Below, piece by piece: positions 1 to 5,315 of a stretch of DNA of 5,315 nucleotides. The stretch is taken from positions 1-5,315 of the forward strand of contig JAKASY010000130.1 in NCBI GenBank assembly GCA_021817625.1. Reading direction: 5' to 3'. This DNA is from Bacillota bacterium. GTDB lineage: Bacteria > Bacillota_E > JAJZYS01 > JAILZS01. Each line of letters opens with the position of its first letter. The first letter of the stretch is position 1. The notes under the pieces were generated by a model, which saw only the letters and a list, made by a program, of their open reading frames with translations, searched no databases and was not told where the DNA came from. The translations under genes and the position numbers were made by a program.

Positions 1-1527
1 GACCCGACACAGGAGCCCGTTTGCGCCCACCGCCTCCGCCGCCGCCTCCGCCAGGTTCGACACGACCACGGAGTGGTGGTAGGTGCCGGGCGCCTCCATG
101 AGCAGGCGGCGCAGGAGCGGCTGGTTCGGGTTGGCGAGCTCGATCAGGCGCACCGGCGTCAAGACGCCCAGGAACTGCTCGAACAGCGGCAGCGAGCCGA
201 AGGAGAGGACGACGCCGACGAGGCTCCCGACCGCCGTCCAGCCAAGGGCCTCCCACGGCGCCAGGCCGACGCCGTTCTGGACGTCGCCGAGGAGGACGAA
301 GGCCACCCCCGTGGCGAGCGCCGCCACGCCGCTGTACAGGAGGGCGCGAGGCGACGCGAGGCGGTCGCGGATGTTCGCCACGGCCACGATGCTCGCGAGC
401 GCGCTCGCCGTCACCACCGCGGCGCTCGCCTGGTCGAGGCCGAGTGCGACGGTCGCGATCAGCGCCAGGACCGCCGTGAACAGTGTGGCGATGCGCGCGT
501 CGAGCAGCAGGGTGGTGAGGATCGACGCCGCGGAGAGCGGCATCAGGTAGCCCGAGAAGGGCACCACCAGGCGCCCGATCAGGAGGACGCCCAGGCCCGT
601 CAGGCCCAGGGTCCATACCGTCGTTCCCTGCATCAGGCGGTGCGTGTCGAAGCGCCACAGGTACGCGGCCACCAGCGCCAGCATGATCAGGGTAAGGGCA
701 AGGGCGCCGGCCAAGGCGCCGCCGTTGCCGCGCCCCTGCACCAGCCCGAGCTCGCGCAGGATCTCCATCTGCGCGCTCGTGATGCGGGTGCCGCGCACCA
801 CGACGATGTCGCCCGGGACGATGTACGCCGGCGCCACCTGGGCCATCGCCTCGGCCCGCTGCTTGGCCGTCTGGCTGGCGGAGTACACGAGCGACGGCCG
901 GAACGCGCGCTCGGCGGCGTCGAGCACGAGGGCCTGCGCCGCCGTGGACTTCAGGCCGAGGTTGTCGACGAGGACGGTGACCGCGCTGTGGGCCGCCGCG
1001 ACCGAGGCGGGCGTGGCGCGATAGCCCGTCGACATGACCGTCTGCACCGCCAGCCGGGCGTCGCCCTCGAGCGTGTTCACCTGGGCGACCGGCAGAGCCA
1101 TCACCGCCTGGGCCTGGGCGTCCGTGAGGGGCAGGCCCGTGAGCGCCCGCAGCTGCTGCGTGCTCGCCGCCTCGGCCCGTGCCAGGAAGAGGGCGCGGAA
1201 GATGCGGCCGACCGCGGTCTGGGCCTGCGCCGGCGCCTGCCGGTCGGCGACGTACACCGGCGCCACCCGGCTCGCCGCCTGCTGGCGCAAGAGCGTGGTG
1301 AGAGGGCGGTTGATCACCTCACGCGCGGCGTACACATTCTGGGGGGCGACCTCGCCCACATGCACGTCGAGGCGCACGACGGCGAAGTGGGAGGCGACCA
1401 GGAGGGCGGTGACGACCAGGACGAGCGCGGTCAGGGCAAGCCGGCCGAGGCCGCGCAGGCGCACGGCGACTCGCCAGGGGGACGGCTTTCCCCCGGGGCG
1501 TCGCGTCGAGGCCTCCCCCTGCGCCAT
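1..1527 (-). CDS. pgpH: cyclic-di-AMP phosphodiesterase PgpH (7TM-HD family, YqfF), 3' end beyond the window
   Basis: The first 509 codons are present, read without a stop to the left edge. The protein begins MAQGEASTRRPGGK, then one membrane segment (about 28-50). A large outer domain (about 52-265, 7TMR-HDED type, including NVYAAREVINRP and APAYIVPGDIVVVRG) precedes a block of hydrophobic segments (about 269-290, 303-323, 326-342, 345-363, 368-385, 396-415 and 427-447). It ends in LTPVRLIELANPNQP (456-470) and LLMEAPGTYHHSVVV (475-489), which leads into the HD domain; His484/His485 is the first metal-ligand region. The HD motif itself would lie just past base 1. In Listeria, PgpH degrades c-di-AMP to pApA and is inhibited by (p)ppGpp; here it should act at the membrane in c-di-AMP balance. 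The ATG at 1527 has GGGGTGA 4 nt upstream, overlapping the phoH stop. By synteny ybeY and dgkA probably follow, which is inference. Confidence 0.95.
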   Translation of the reverse strand, partial: MAQGEASTRRPGGKPSPWRVAVRLRGLGRLALTALVLVVTALLVASHFAVVRLDVHVGEVAPQNVYAAREVINRPLTTLLRQQAASRVAPVYVADRQAPAQAQTAVGRIFRALFLARAEAASTQQLRALTGLPLTDAQAQAVMALPVAQVNTLEGDARLAVQTVMSTGYRATPASVAAAHSAVTVLVDNLGLKSTAAQALVLDAAERAFRPSLVYSASQTAKQRAEAMAQVAPAYIVPGDIVVVRGTRITSAQMEILRELGLVQGRGNGGALAGALALTLIMLALVAAYLWRFDTHRLMQGTTVWTLGLTGLGVLLIGRLVVPFSGYLMPLSAASILTTLLLDARIATLFTAVLALIATVALGLDQASAAVVTASALASIVAVANIRDRLASPRALLYSGVAALATGVAFVLLGDVQNGVGLAPWEALGWTAVGSLVGVVLSFGSLPLFEQFLGVLTPVRLIELANPNQPLLRRLLMEAPGTYHHSVVVSNLAEAAAEAVGANGLLCRV

Positions 1528-1531
1528 CGCC

Positions 1532-2566
1532 TCACCCCTGCTTCTCACGCTGCCTGTCGTGCGCCTCGTAGGCCTGGATGATGCGGGCCACCAGCTCGTG
1601 GCGGACCACGTCCGCGTCGGTGAGGTGACAGAAGGCGATCCCCTCGACCGAGCCCAGGATCTCGATCACCTCGCGCAGGCCGGAGAACTGCCCGCGCGGC
1701 AGGTCCACCTGCGTGACGTCGCCGGTGACGACCGCGCGCGAGCCGAACCCGAGGCGGGTCAGGAGCATCTTCATCTGCTCCGGCGTCGTGTTCTGGGCCT
1801 CGTCCAGGATGATGAACGCGTCGTCCAGCGTGCGCCCCCGCATATAGGCGAGCGGCGCGACCTCCACGATGCCGCGCTCACGGTAGCGCTCGAACGTCTC
1901 CACGCCGAGCATGTCGAACAGGGCGTCGTACAGGGGGCGCAGGTAGGGGTCGACCTTCTCCTGCAGGTCCCCCGGCAGGAAGCCGAGCTTCTCCCCCGCC
2001 TCGACGGCCGGCCGGCACAGCACGATGCGCGCCACGTCGCGCCGCTTGAGAGCGGCCACCGCCACGCCCATCGCCAGGTATGTCTTGCCCGTGCCCGCCG
2101 GGCCGATGCCGAACACGATCGCGTTCTTGCGCATCGCCTCTACGTAGGTGCGCTGGCCGGCCGTCTTGGGATAGATGGTCTTGCCGCGCGCCGTAACCAG
2201 GATGCCGCCGCCCTCGGCCTCGGGCTCCGCCCCGCCCCGGCGGGCGTCGCGAATGGCCATCGCGACCTCGCGCTCGTCCACGCTCTCGCCGCGCTCCGCC
2301 AGCTGTCGCAGCTCCGCCAGAACCCGCTCCGCGGCCGAGCGCCCAGGCTCGTCCCCGCTCACCCGCACCTCGCCGTCGCGAGCGCTGACGCGCACGCCGA
2401 ACGCTGCCTCGACCACGCGCAGGTTCTGGTCCAGCTCGCCGAACCAGCGCCGCTCTACGGCATACGCGTCGGCTGCGGGCCGCGCGGATGCGGCGCGCGC
2501 CGCGCCGGACTCGGCGCGTTCGGCTCGCTCCCGCCCCCGTGGCCGCGTGCCCGAGCGCGTCGCCAA
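1532..2566 (-). CDS. phoH: PhoH family ATPase (PhoH/YbeZ type)
   Basis: This is a 344-residue protein, close to the 320-350 usual for the family. Residues 42-60 (FGELDQNLRVVEAAFGVRV) form the conserved N-terminal entry, followed by a KH-like region (61-110). The P-loop ATPase core has Walker A GPAGTGKT at 155-162, GFLPGDLQEKVDPYLRPLYD at 195-214, Walker B FIILDEAQN at 251-259, TGDVTQVDLP at 281-290 and the closing HLTDADVVRHELV at 314-326. Members bind ATP; E. coli YbeZ associates with the endoribonuclease YbeY, and a role in RNA processing is inferred for the family. It is cytoplasmic. TTG at 2566 is the only ATG, GTG or TTG in this frame after the yqfD stop and before the conserved core, so the start is forced unless there is a frameshift. 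The first 40 residues are Arg/Ala-rich, unconserved and longer than usual. pgpH follows after 4 nt. Confidence 0.95.
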   Translation of the reverse strand: MATRSGTRPRGRERAERAESGAARAASARPAADAYAVERRWFGELDQNLRVVEAAFGVRVSARDGEVRVSGDEPGRSAAERVLAELRQLAERGESVDEREVAMAIRDARRGGAEPEAEGGGILVTARGKTIYPKTAGQRTYVEAMRKNAIVFGIGPAGTGKTYLAMGVAVAALKRRDVARIVLCRPAVEAGEKLGFLPGDLQEKVDPYLRPLYDALFDMLGVETFERYRERGIVEVAPLAYMRGRTLDDAFIILDEAQNTTPEQMKMLLTRLGFGSRAVVTGDVTQVDLPRGQFSGLREVIEILGSVEGIAFCHLTDADVVRHELVARIIQAYEAHDRQREKQG

Positions 2567-2576
2567 CGGCCGCCAT

Positions 2577-2586
2577 CCCTCCTCCT
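2577..2586 (-). promoter_or_regulatory. strong ribosome binding site before phoH
   Basis: AGGAGGAGGG on the minus strand contains two overlapping AGGAGG cores. It lies directly before an ATG at 2576 that is out of frame with PhoH, and 10 nt before the TTG at 2566 that opens the PhoH frame. Measured from the end of the cores, spacing to the TTG is 11 or 14 nt (long), and to the ATG 1 or 4 nt (short). It is the best Shine-Dalgarno in the window, and the start it serves is unclear. Confidence 0.65.
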
Positions 2587-2598
2587 GCCGTCCCCTGT

Positions 2599-3798
2599 TT
2601 AGTCCTCGCCCGTCCTGAGCGGCGCCTCCGCCCTCGCCACGTCGCCCTCGGCCTCGACCTCGATCGTCGCCGTCACGCGCTCGCCGTGCCAGACGACCCG
2701 CGTTCGCCGCTGGACGACCCTCGCCTCACCGCCGAGCGAGCGCTCCAGCCGGCGCTCGGCCCACCCCAGGGCGATGGCCGTCGCCGCCCGCCGTGTCAGG
2801 CGGCGCACCGAATGCCGAACGGCGACGACGCGCTCCACCCTGAGGGCCATCCATTCGATTCCCCACAGGCGAATCCTCCACCGGGCGTACACCGTGCGAC
2901 CGGCTACGCGCCCCGGTGGCGCCGCTCTCGACGCTAGGGTATGCCCGTGCACCGACAGCATCCACGACCAGCCGGTCGAGCGCCGCGTGCGCAGCGCGCG
3001 CACGCGTGAGGCGCTGGCGCTGGCCGTCCCCGACCAGCGCGCCACGACAACGGCCCGCGCCGCGACGAAGCGCGGCGGCGCCGGCGAGCCGTCCGCCAGG
3101 GTGCCTCCCTCGGCCAGGTAGCCCTGCACGAGCACCTGGCCGGCGCGCACCTCGTCCCCGACGCGCACGTTGGGCTCGCCCTGGCGAACGTGCACGGCCA
3201 CCACCCGACCGCTCCTGCTGGCCACCAGGAGCCGCCCGGCCGCCTCGCCGGCGCGGGGGCGCACGCGCGGCACGGCGCGGATGACGACGAGGCCACCGTC
3301 CGAGATCACGCCCGCCCACGACAGCGTCGGCACGGCGGAGGCGACGGCGGCCGCCACGCGGTCCCGATCCACGGCCTTGCGCCAGGCGCCGGGGCGGACC
3401 CCGGCGGCGGCGGCGGCGGCCGCGATGCGCTTGCCCACGGGCGCCGCGACGCCGACTACGCGCACCGCCCACACCATGGAGCCCGCCGCGCCCAGCACCA
3501 CGGCGAACATGAGCGCACCCAGCCAGAGGCCCGGTCGGATCAGGAGGCTGCGCGCCAGGTAGGGGCCGCCGTAGCGGCTCTTCACGCGCACCCGCGCCCG
3601 CCCCCGCACGGCACGCCGCAGGGGCCGGAGCATCGGCGCGCCCACCACCACCTCGAGGCGGTCCGGCGAGAGCGCCCGCACCGACTCGACCTGGACGGCG
3701 CCAGCGAGGGCGCGCGTGAGCGCCCGCTCCGGGCGCACCCCCTCGAGCCAGACGACGACCCGCGGCCGCAGCCGCTCCGGCCAGCGCCCGCCCGTCAC
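2599..3798 (-). CDS. yqfD: sporulation protein YqfD (membrane-anchored)
   Basis: This is a complete 399-residue protein, the usual size for YqfD. Residues 1-87 form a basic cytoplasmic-type N-terminal part (ending KSRYGGPYLARSLLIR). A hydrophobic segment at about 88-108 is followed by MVWAVRVVG, matching the MVW-x-V-x-V-x-G region of B. subtilis YqfD. Next comes a POTRA-like region (KRIAAAAAAAGVRPG through LSWAGV, 123-164), then SGRVVAVHVRQGEPNVRVGD and VRAGQVLVQGY (196-227), resembling a lipoyl or barrel-sandwich motif. The C-terminal domain has the conserved WGIEW (312-316) and an ALGWAERRLE helix. YqfD is required for sporulation in the SigE phase; its mechanism is unknown. The start is GTG inside the yqfC stop (GTGA); the Shine-Dalgarno is poor, so it is probably coupled. 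The alanine run at about 126-132 is encoded by a GCC repeat. phoH follows after 32 nt. Confidence 0.92.
   Translation of the reverse strand: MTGGRWPERLRPRVVVWLEGVRPERALTRALAGAVQVESVRALSPDRLEVVVGAPMLRPLRRAVRGRARVRVKSRYGGPYLARSLLIRPGLWLGALMFAVVLGAAGSMVWAVRVVGVAAPVGKRIAAAAAAAGVRPGAWRKAVDRDRVAAAVASAVPTLSWAGVISDGGLVVIRAVPRVRPRAGEAAGRLLVASRSGRVVAVHVRQGEPNVRVGDEVRAGQVLVQGYLAEGGTLADGSPAPPRFVAARAVVVARWSGTASASASRVRALRTRRSTGWSWMLSVHGHTLASRAAPPGRVAGRTVYARWRIRLWGIEWMALRVERVVAVRHSVRRLTRRAATAIALGWAERRLERSLGGEARVVQRRTRVVWHGERVTATIEVEAEGDVARAEAPLRTGED
3403..3420. repeat. (GGC)6 trinucleotide repeat inside yqfD
   Basis: Six perfect GGC units on the plus strand read as alanine codons in the minus-strand gene, extending the stretch KRIAAAAAAAGV. 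The repeat keeps the frame if it gains or loses units, so it could vary in length without breaking yqfD. In DNA this rich in G+C it may have no function. Confidence 0.7.
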
Positions 3799-4055
3799 GT
3801 GCCCACCCGCACCACACGCACCCTGCCCACCACGTCGACCGCGTCCGCCGTCACCCGGCGCACCGCGAGGCCGTCACCCTCGATGCGCACCGGCCCCAGC
3901 GTGGAGGCCACGACGACGCGCGCGGGGGAGTACATCGACAGGCCCCGGTGGTTGAGCACCGAGACCTCACGGTTTCCGGTCCAGACGATGTGCGGCAGGT
4001 CCAGCACCACGTCGGCCGGCAGCCCCAGCCAGTCGACCGCGACGCGCTGCCACAC
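3795..4055 (-). CDS. yqfC: sporulation protein YqfC (YabP/YqfC family)
   Basis: This is an 86-residue protein, close to the roughly 90 residues usual for YqfC. It aligns by eye along its whole length with the family: WLGLPADVVLDLP (9-21), the NHRGLSMYSP stretch (35-44), then VRIEGDGLAVRRV (56-68) and a C-terminal GRVRVVR. YqfC is a small protein made in the mother cell under SigE in B. subtilis; it is needed for normal spore formation, but its biochemical role is not established. The YabP/YqfC fold is a small beta-rich domain without catalytic motifs. There is no signal peptide or membrane segment. The start is GTG with a clear ribosome binding site. The TGA stop overlaps the yqfD start as GTGA, implying translational coupling of the pair. 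A 70-nt gap upstream suggests a separate promoter. Confidence 0.93.
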   Translation of the reverse strand: MWQRVAVDWLGLPADVVLDLPHIVWTGNREVSVLNHRGLSMYSPARVVVASTLGPVRIEGDGLAVRRVTADAVDVVGRVRVVRVGT

Positions 4056-4061
4056 GGCCTG

Positions 4062-4069
4062 CCCCCCTC
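4062..4069 (-). promoter_or_regulatory. ribosome binding site deciding the yqfC GTG start
   Basis: GAGGGGGG on the minus strand lies 6 nt before the GTG at 4055. The only nearby ATG (4077) is upstream of it and in a different frame, so this site fixes GTG as the yqfC start. Confidence 0.6.
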
Positions 4070-4090
4070 GCGGCCCATCCTATGGCCGCG
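4069..4090 (-). other. small inverted repeat in the gap before yqfC
   Basis: CGCGGCC at 4069-4075 and GGCCGCG at 4084-4090 are perfect 7-nt arms around an 8-nt loop. On the minus-strand transcript the hairpin would end exactly at the first G of the yqfC ribosome binding site. There is no U-tract after it, so it does not look like an intrinsic terminator. Given the base composition, a chance origin is quite possible. It also contains the candidate -10 element, so the hairpin would form only in read-through RNA from upstream. Confidence 0.3.
4077..4084 (-). promoter_or_regulatory. possible -10 element of a SigE-type promoter before yqfC
   Basis: The 70-nt gap between the acetyltransferase stop and yqfC is almost pure G+C except for CATAGGAT on the minus strand. 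It matches six of eight positions of the SigE -10 consensus (CATACAMT). Initiation about 7 nt downstream would leave a leader of about 15 nt, just enough for the ribosome binding site. In B. subtilis yqfC and yqfD belong to the SigE mother-cell regulon, which makes the location sensible. No good -35 (GKMATATT) is visible at 13-15 nt upstream, so this is weak. Confidence 0.2.
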
Positions 4091-4125
4091 GGCCTGGGGC
4101 GAGACCGCAGCGGGCCGGCTGGCGC

Positions 4126-4806
4126 TCAGCCGACGTGCACGTCGATGCCGTACTGGCGCAGTCCCAGGCGTCGCGCCAGGCCCTGGGACGCAAGGTTCTG
4201 CGCCGACGTGCTGTAGAGCGCGACGCGGCCCTGAGCCTGGACCGCCGCCGCCCAGGCGCGCGCCGCCGCCGCGCCGTAGCCGTGGCCGCGTTGGGCTGCG
4301 ACCGTGTGCAGGCCTGCCTCGGCCGCGGCCGCCGTCTGGCGCGCGCTCAGGCAGACGGCCACCGCGCGGCCGTCGCGCACCACGGCGACACACGGCTCAC
4401 GCCAGCGCCACTCGCGCCGCGCGTACGGGAAGTGCTCCTTCAGCACGGACGCGCTCTCGCGCGTCACGCGCACGGTGGACACCTGGTCGCGCGCACGCCA
4501 AGCTGCGCCTGGCGGGAACACGAAGGCCGGGCCCAGCCAAAGCGCGCCGGCCGGCCCCTCGCCGACCACAAGGCGCGCCAGGTCGTCGAGGTGCCACTCG
4601 TCACCCGCCGCCAGACCCGCCGCCTGCCGTGCCAGGCCGACATCCGCGTCGTCGCGCCAGCGCACGACGGTGCCGTCGCGCGTGAACCCAAGGAACACGC
4701 GCGGCGGCGCAGCGTAGGGCGGCTCGTTCACCGAGCGCAGGCGGCCGCGCCGATCGTGGCGGAAGAGCACCCGCACCTGCAGCTCCATCAGGGCGCGGTC
4801 GCCCAT
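4126..4806 (-). CDS. GNAT family N-acetyltransferase, substrate unknown
   Basis: This is a 226-residue protein if read from the ATG at 4806; a second in-frame ATG at 4788 (MELQVRVLF) would give 220. Neither has a clear Shine-Dalgarno. The first is preferred because it starts 17 nt after the yqeY stop. The C-terminal half looks like a GNAT fold. RGHGYG at 173-178 fits the RxxGxG/A loop that holds the acetyl-CoA pyrophosphate, preceded by a strand-like AAAEAGLHTVAAQ. YSTSAQNLASQGLARRLGL (198-216) is the usual final strand-helix region, where Asn204 is a typical conserved position. The first 100 residues (FRHDRRGRLRSVNEP, then FLGFTRDGTVVRW) form a separate domain I do not recognise and may set the substrate. 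There is no signal peptide or membrane segment, so it is cytoplasmic. It occupies the slot between yqeY and yqfC that in Bacillus subtilis holds yqeZ, floA and yqfB. The acceptor cannot be deduced. Confidence 0.8.
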   Translation of the reverse strand: MGDRALMELQVRVLFRHDRRGRLRSVNEPPYAAPPRVFLGFTRDGTVVRWRDDADVGLARQAAGLAAGDEWHLDDLARLVVGEGPAGALWLGPAFVFPPGAAWRARDQVSTVRVTRESASVLKEHFPYARREWRWREPCVAVVRDGRAVAVCLSARQTAAAAEAGLHTVAAQRGHGYGAAAARAWAAAVQAQGRVALYSTSAQNLASQGLARRLGLRQYGIDVHVG

Positions 4807-4823
4807 GCTCGCCGCGGCCCCGC

Positions 4824-5285
4824 TCAGGTGCCGCGCAGGCGCTCCTCCACCGCCTTGCGCACGTCGGCGCCTTCGGCGCGACCGGCCAGGCGGGCGAGCG
4901 CCCCCTTCATGACCGCGCCCATGTCCTTGGGGCCGGCCGCGCCCACGGTCGCGGCCACCTCGGCCACGACGCGGCGCACCTCCTCCGCGTCGGCGGCGTG
5001 CGGCAGGTACTCGCCCAGTACCGCCATCTCCGCGCGCAGCCGCTCGACGTCGTCTCCCCGGCCGGCGCGCTCGTAGTCGGGCAGGACGTCTTCGCGCTGG
5101 CGGATCTCGCGCCGCACGACCGCCGCCACCCCGGCATCGTCGAGGTCGCCCTGGCGGCGGCGCTCGATCTCGGCGCTGCGCACCCCGCTCCACACCATGC
5201 GCAAAACGGAAAGGCGCAGGCGGCCGGCCTCCCGCGCCTTGAGCGCTTGCTTCATGTCTGCCTCGAGGCGATCGCGCAGGCTCAT
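4824..5285 (-). CDS. yqeY: GatB/YqeY domain protein (YqeY)
   Basis: This is a complete 153-residue protein, the normal length for stand-alone YqeY. It starts MSLRDRLEADMKQAL and carries the family's conserved stretches in order: LRLSVLRM (23-30), RREIRQRED (58-66), LGEYLP (90-95) and the PKDMGAVMK motif (119-127). The YqeY domain is the mostly helical module also found at the end of GatB, the Asp/Glu-tRNA(Asn/Gln) amidotransferase subunit, where it contacts tRNA. Stand-alone YqeY is thought to bind tRNA or assist aminoacylation, but its exact role is unproven. The ATG lies inside the rpsU stop (ATGA) with no Shine-Dalgarno before it, so translation probably depends on coupling to rpsU. The acetyltransferase gene follows after 17 nt. 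Confidence 0.95.
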   Translation of the reverse strand: MSLRDRLEADMKQALKAREAGRLRLSVLRMVWSGVRSAEIERRRQGDLDDAGVAAVVRREIRQREDVLPDYERAGRGDDVERLRAEMAVLGEYLPHAADAEEVRRVVAEVAATVGAAGPKDMGAVMKGALARLAGRAEGADVRKAVEERLRGT

Positions 5286-5315
5286 CCGCGCCGACGCTTG
5301 CGCGCCGCCTCGGAC
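5282..5315 (-). CDS. rpsU: 30S ribosomal protein S21, C-terminal end only (5' truncated by the window edge)
   Basis: Only the last ten codons and the TGA stop are present; they read SEAARKRRRG. This basic tail closely matches the C-terminus of bacterial S21, which typically ends in a SEAARKRK-like stretch. S21 is a small protein of the 30S subunit, located near the anti-Shine-Dalgarno end of 16S rRNA, and helps translation initiation. The position directly before yqeY is the usual rpsU-yqeY order in Bacillota, which supports the call despite the short fragment. The stop overlaps the yqeY start in an ATGA, so the two are probably co-transcribed and translationally coupled. The rest of the gene and its promoter lie beyond base 5315. 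Confidence 0.85.
   Translation of the reverse strand, partial: SEAARKRRRG

Noticed and set aside
31..53. Repeat-like CGCCTCCGCCGCC tract near the left edge
   Set aside because: It codes for the ordinary Ala/Glu helix EAAAEAV that precedes the HD motif in PgpH proteins, so codon bias explains it.
73..1581. Long plus-strand open frame (502 codons) opposite pgpH
   Set aside because: Its product is a low-complexity Arg/His/Ala/Glu-rich chain with no domain, while the minus strand encodes a full PgpH N-terminus here. Stop codons are rare in DNA this rich in G+C, so long antisense frames are expected.
1034..2602. Plus-strand open frame of 522 codons
   Set aside because: It covers the antisense of pgpH and phoH, with no recognisable domain and no conserved start context; the opposite strand holds a PhoH with all its motifs.
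2726..3817. Second minus-strand frame of 363 codons overlapping yqfD
   Set aside because: It is a Gly/Ala/Arg-rich shadow in another frame of yqfD, which itself matches its family from end to end.
4069..4090. Intrinsic terminator after the acetyltransferase
   Set aside because: The inverted repeat forms a hairpin, but no run of U follows on the minus-strand transcript; instead a G-rich ribosome binding site follows.
3190..5076. Plus-strand open frame of 628 codons
   Set aside because: It runs antisense across parts of yqfD, yqfC, the acetyltransferase and yqeY, ignoring all gene boundaries, and has an Arg/Ala/Pro/His-rich composition without motifs. It is a composition artefact.
4807..5193. 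In-frame 5' extension of the acetyltransferase to 5193
   Set aside because: The extra residues are the out-of-frame shadow of yqeY (Arg/Gly-rich, no motifs). The ATG at 4806, just after the yqeY stop, is the sensible start.

Overview
The window is a compact block of genes, all read from the minus strand, from the conserved rpsU-yqeY-yqfC-yqfD-phoH-pgpH neighbourhood of Gram-positive spore-formers (Bacillota). The sporulation genes yqfC and yqfD place it in an endospore-forming lineage. The very high GC content (by eye roughly 70-75%), the Arg/Ala/Val-rich proteins and the use of GTG and TTG starts point to one of the high-GC Bacillota, in the broad style of Thermaerobacter, Symbiobacterium or Limnochordia. 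I cannot assign a genus from the sequence alone.

Layout in the direction of transcription (from base 5315 down to base 1): the last ten codons of rpsU (ribosomal protein S21); yqeY, whose ATG overlaps the rpsU stop as ATGA; a GNAT-type acetyltransferase 17 nt further on; a 70-nt gap, the longest non-coding stretch here; yqfC, with a GTG start and a good ribosome binding site; yqfD, overlapping the yqfC stop as GTGA; a 32-nt gap with a strong AGGAGGAGGG; phoH, whose frame can only open at a TTG; and, after 4 nt, pgpH, which runs off the left edge just as its HD phosphohydrolase domain begins. No spacer reaches 300 nt. No tRNA, rRNA, CRISPR array, insertion sequence or convincing intrinsic terminator is visible.

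The spacing suggests two units: rpsU-yqeY-GNAT (translation-linked housekeeping plus an uncharacterised acetyltransferase) and yqfC-yqfD-phoH-pgpH (sporulation, an RNA-linked ATPase and c-di-AMP breakdown). The break falls in the gap before yqfC, where an AT-richer CATAGGAT could be the -10 of a sporulation (SigE-type) promoter; this is only a suggestion.

I found no new defence, mobile or biosynthetic system. The points most worth checking are the GNAT gene sitting where Bacillus subtilis carries yqeZ-yqfA(floA)-yqfB, and the phoH start, where the strong ribosome binding site best fits an out-of-frame ATG, so that a TTG start, an overlapping upstream frame or a one-base sequence error are all possible.
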